Assembly: GCA_021927905.1 (NCBI GenBank)
Contig: BLLK01000056.1
Coordinates: 124,001-188,000 of the forward strand
Direction: 5' to 3'
DNA from: Chaetoceros tenuissimus
Lineage: Eukaryota > Bacillariophyta > Thalassiosirophyceae > Chaetocerotales > Chaetocerotaceae
Length of the DNA stretch: 64,000 bases
Position 1 is the stretch's first letter. Each line of letters begins with the position of its first letter. The notes below the pieces were generated by a model. That model was not told the origin of the DNA. It ran no database searches and was given only the letters and a program-made list of their open reading frames with translations. Of the stretch, positions 60,955 to 64,000 are shown piece after piece. Both the position numbers and the translations under genes were made by a program.

Positions 60955-61704
60955 TTACTCTCTGCGAGTCTTCATTTCAATCATTGTTTCGGCTATGTTT
61001 CTCTGCTTACTTGTCAGTTTGTCCTTTAGTTCATCGATTTCATTCTGCAAACGTTCATTGCTAAATTTCAAGAGCTCAAACGATCTTATATTTTCATTTA
61101 CCTGTGTCTCTAATTCTTCAATATCTGTAATTGTTGCATCCATACTATTTCGGGCAGATTCATCATCGTCTGAAATTTTCATTCTCGTCAGTTGTTGCTT
61201 TGCTCTTGCATGAACCAAATCCATTTGCAAACTCTGTTCCAATCTATAGATGAGATGAATATATTCGTTCTTTGTATCTTGTAGCATGGAAAGTTTATGC
61301 TTTAGTCTCTCAATTACCGTCTCTACCGCTTCTACTCTTTGTTTATCTTTCATATTCTTGGAAGATATATGCATCCGAAGGGCTTTATCTATTTCAGAGT
61401 TGGACACTCCACTTCCTTCGCCAAATACTTTACTTGCAATGATTCTATGGTTTGATGTGAGTAAAATATAATGGAAATGTTTATCTGTATTTCATTCAAG
61501 CTCTTACTCTGATTCTAGTTTCATGCCATCCGCTGTTTCTTGATCCTCATGACTGACACTGTTCTTCGAACGCACTTGAAGAGTCAAATCTTCCGTAATT
61601 GTGGAAAGAGTAGCACTAACACTATCACTAGAGTTTGGATTGAAGGGCATTTCTTCACTTTGTATTATTTCTAATTGAGATGGATTTGTGTAGATTTGTA
61701 GCAT
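60955..61704 (-). CDS. Coiled-coil protein, two exons, function unknown
   Basis: Exon 1 is 61704-61508 and exon 2 is 61444-60955, with a 63-nt GT-AG intron (GTAAGAG ... CCATAG) whose phases (2+1) fit; 228 residues. The junction reads MKLESE|IIASKVFGEG. The N-terminal 65 residues are Ser/Thr/Glu-rich and probably disordered. From ~residue 85 to the end it is helical and heptad-like, for example VEAVETVIERLKHKLSMLQD, YIHLIYRLEQSLQMDLVHAR, ITDIEELETQVNENIRSFEL and NERLQNEIDELKDKL. A coiled-coil adaptor or motor-associated role is possible but cannot be named. It lies opposite to and between SPX-like copies 2 and 3. Confidence 0.65.
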
Positions 61705-62091
61705 GACAAGGTGTGCAGTAATAAGAAAAAGCCAATGAAGATTGATAGCAAAATCTTGCGGATTGACAAAATGAGAAGCCTAGCCATCTGTTAAGAGAAG
61801 GCCGGAGGAGGTGATTTCATTCGCAAGATGAGAAGTCCCCAACCCTTAAAAGTTCCAACATTTATCAAGAATTGCTTCTCTCTACTCCGTGCACTCCTTC
61901 AATGTTGTATTCCATCTTTTCCTAAAGTTCAAATCTCTACTAGGAAGTTCAACACCAGAGTTTGTTCTTGCGAAGGTTGCACATTCCACATTCGACTTGT
62001 CAACAACCACCTTTCATAACGAAGAACTACATATTTACAACAAAACTTTCATTTCTGCTGCTTGAGTATTATAATTCCTTTCACTACTAGC
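61705..62091. other. Divergent intergenic region
   Basis: 387 bp between the coiled-coil gene (minus) and SPX-like copy 3 (plus). The open frame at 61828-62019 looks like chance. No element identified. Confidence 0.4.
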
Positions 62092-62388
62092 ATGGTCTTT
62101 AATAAAATGGATATTCCTTGTGAGGCACATGGTATCGACATAGATAAACTTTTCGAAGAGAAGGTTCTCTCAAACAAGAGGTGCTTTTGGTCTCTACTAC
62201 AGTGTTATACGGATAGACTGCACCACTACTACTACGATGAAGAGAAGTATATCATCAAGTCAATAAATCGGCTGGATCAGAAGTATCTTCTAACTGTGAA
62301 AGTACTCGAAAGATTGAAAATAGATGTACAACGTTTGAATGAATTCATAAACTTGAATGTAGACCGTCTTCTTCGTCGTGTACTATAG
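62092..62388 (+). CDS. SPX-like family protein, copy 3, C-terminally truncated
   Basis: 98 residues from the ATG at 62092 (MVFNKMDIPCEAHGIDIDKL). It carries FEEKVLSNKRCFWSLLQCYT, DRLHHYYYDEEKYIIKSINR, and LKIDVQRLNEFINLNVDRLL, then stops at the position where copies 1 and 2 continue with (R/K)KFDSYH. The C-terminal half and basic tail are therefore missing. It may be a functional short form or a decaying copy. The downstream DNA did not show an obvious remainder of the domain. Confidence 0.5.
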   Translation: MVFNKMDIPCEAHGIDIDKLFEEKVLSNKRCFWSLLQCYTDRLHHYYYDEEKYIIKSINRLDQKYLLTVKVLERLKIDVQRLNEFINLNVDRLLRRVL

Positions 62389-62769
62389 CTTCTCCTCCTA
62401 CTCTTTCGTATGGATCAAAGATTCCCGTATCTTGTAGACTAGCATTAGGATTAAACGACATGGCTAATTGAAGTCAGAGATTTTCTATATGAATATTTGT
62501 ATTGATAAAGAGAGTGTAGATGGAAAGCAAAAGCAACAGCCAGTAAATACAAAGATGAGAGTATGAGAAGCCTGGGTGTCAATGGAAAAGGCCTCTCCTC
62601 CGCACGACAAGTACTACATGGCTCTGCTGATAGCTAGTTACGGATTCAAAAGCAGCAGCGCAGCGGAAATTAAAAAAAACAATTTGTTTTGCTTTGGCTG
62701 CTTTTGAATTTCAATCAATCTAGTTCCTATTCTTTTTCGGCTTCACTTAGATATCCAAGCATTGACACA
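62389..62769. promoter_or_regulatory. Upstream region of the MYCBP-like gene
   Basis: 381 bp without a gene between truncated SPX-like copy 3 and the MYCBP start. No element stands out. Confidence 0.35.
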
Positions 62770-63284
62770 ATGTACAAGGTGAGAGACTAGAAATCGATTG
62801 AATTGGCTCATGGGTCCTTGTTGAAAGAGTTTTAGTAGTCATCGCTAGGAGTAATAGGAGGAGGTAGGAGTAAATGAGGCTGGCTGGGGGTTCTTCGTGA
62901 TCCTAATAGCTAGCTCCTCGTTCGCTCTTTGCTTGACTGCTTTCTTTTTTCTTTCCATGCTCTCTTACACGCATTCCTGTTTTTTTTTTTTTTTCATGAC
63001 AGTCAGCAGATTCAAAAAAGGAAGAATATAAACGTTACCTCGAAAAGACGGGTGTAACTGACGCACTTACAAAAGTAATGGTATCACTCTATGAAGAACA
63101 AGAACGTCCATCGAATGCCATTGATTACGTCAAGAAATACCTTGGTGCTCAAGTCAAACAAGATGGATCGAGTAATGAAATGGAATCTGTCAAGAATGAG
63201 AATGAAGCTTTGAAATTGAAAATTAGGGAGTTGGAGACTGAAATTGGGAAATTGAAGCAAGAAATTGCCAAAGGGGAAATTTGA
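62770..63284 (+). CDS. MYCBP: c-Myc-binding protein orthologue (MYCBP/AMY-1)
   Basis: Two exons: 62770-62778 (only MYK) and 63003-63284, with a 224-nt intron (AAG|GTGAGA ... TTTTCATGACAG) containing a long T-run; 96 residues. The product reads MYKSADSKKEEYKRYLEKTG, then VTDALTKVMVSLYEEQERPS, NAIDYVKKYLGA, and a C-terminal coiled coil. This matches the MYCBP family order: YKAADSKREQFRRYLEKSGV, LTKVLVALYEE, ALDFLKHHLGA. The animal protein binds AKAP-type partners and c-Myc, and its homologues occur in ciliated protists; diatoms lack a Myc network, so the role here is likely scaffold or anchoring, possibly through its dimerising helix. The nine-base first exon is unusual and easily missed by annotation. 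Confidence 0.88.
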
Positions 63285-64000
63285 TTTTTGCACTAGCTTC
63301 GTATGGTATAGATGACTTTTGGTATGATAGTTGATGTACAAGCAAGTTGCTTCCAAAGAATATGTACTTCATTCATTCGCAATGTACTTCTTTCAGCATG
63401 TTGATCGGCAAAGAGATGCATAAAACGAAATGAAGCGGAATATATTACCATTACCCGCCCTTTTTGATTTGAAAATGTAAAATAGAAATTGTGTAGTTGT
63501 GTCGCAAACTGTAGTTATTTTTGGTAGACCACATTTCATAATCCATCATGTCTAGTTAGTTCAATGAATAAAGGCAAACATGCTCCGATAGGAAGGATAT
63601 CACCTTTTTGTGATTGCGAGCCTACATTCTGTTTATATAAAAATAACTTTATCATTATCATAAATGTAAATTGGTGAATTACCATTGCTCATACTTTTAC
63701 TTTCTTCCTCTTGTAGGAAGGATATCACCTTTTTGTGATTGCGAGCCTACATTCTGTTTATATAAAAATAACTTTATCATTATCATAAATGTAAATTGGT
63801 GAATTACCATTGCTCATACTTTTACTTTCTTCCTCTTGAACAAACTCTAGCTAGGCAAATTAGGCTACACCAGTGACAATCGTTATGATACAGATGAATG
63901 AAGACTGTGGAAAAGCAAATATTTCTATTTCGAATATAAAAAAACTAATGGGCATATTAGCATGTTTATACTGAGGGATCAAAAATAATTTTAACCTGGC
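63285..64000. other. 3' flank with tandem duplication
   Basis: AT-rich DNA after the MYCBP gene, ending at the window edge. It includes the 2 x 125-bp repeat. No gene supported. Confidence 0.5.
63589..63838. repeat. Perfect tandem duplication, 2 x 125 bp
   Basis: Copies 63589-63713 and 63714-63838 start TAGGAAGGATATCACCTTTT and end TTTCTTCCTCTTG. By eye they are identical. It is noncoding, so it is a very recent duplication or an assembly artefact. Confidence 0.95.

Noticed and set aside
61828-62019. 63-codon Cys-containing frame
   Set aside because: Short, without start context or partner; treated as chance.

Overview
The window looks like nuclear DNA of a diatom, probably a centric one; a Chaetoceros-like genome is my guess, not something the sequence proves. 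The evidence is AT-rich intergenic DNA, small GT-AG introns of about 60-225 nt, secreted Pro/Ser-repeat proteins of the kind common on diatom surfaces, an expanded heat-shock-factor family, plastid-type N-termini with an F-containing cleavage site, and lineage-restricted paralogue arrays. Exon boundaries below were read by eye from splice signals, frame and phase. No tRNA, rRNA or CRISPR array was seen.

Layout. 1-4.1 kb: two tandem heat-shock-factor (HSF) genes, the first cut by the window edge. 4.6-16.8 kb, minus strand: two large paralogous modular proteins with Ser/Pro-rich linkers, a repeated ~160-residue domain and a 9-cysteine module repeated four times with fixed spacing; the second gene carries a 1-nt frameshift. 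17.7-24.0 kb: a secreted alpha/beta hydrolase, a linker-histone-domain protein, a nucleoside/guanine deaminase-family protein and a secreted EGF/ShKT-like protein with a decayed 3' duplicate beside it. 26.1-28.3 kb: two coiled-coil paralogues. 28.5-31.5 kb: a Crypton-like tyrosine-recombinase element with repeats at its edges. 31.8-36.8 kb: a carotenoid cleavage oxygenase, a divergent member of the ankyrin-like family, and a malate/L-lactate dehydrogenase (Ldh2 family). 36.9-37.86 kb: a ~960-bp element with long terminal inverted repeats (MITE-like).

38.1-52.9 kb: a head-to-tail array of seven ankyrin-like paralogues, one split by a ~2.96-kb insertion flanked by a 9-bp direct repeat. 53.2-57.2 kb: housekeeping genes, namely a plastid-type membrane protein, MMAA (cobalamin GTPase of mitochondria) and a MINDY-type deubiquitinase. 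58.6-62.4 kb: three copies of a small family with weak SPX-like character (one intact, one frameshifted, one truncated), with a coiled-coil gene on the opposite strand. 62.8-63.3 kb: a MYCBP (AMY-1) orthologue. 63.6-63.84 kb: a perfect 2 x 125-bp tandem duplication.

Conserved single-copy genes are interspersed with rapidly duplicating families and small transposons. The least explained elements are the 9-Cys/160-residue surface-type proteins, the ankyrin-like array with basic tails and the SPX-like cluster.
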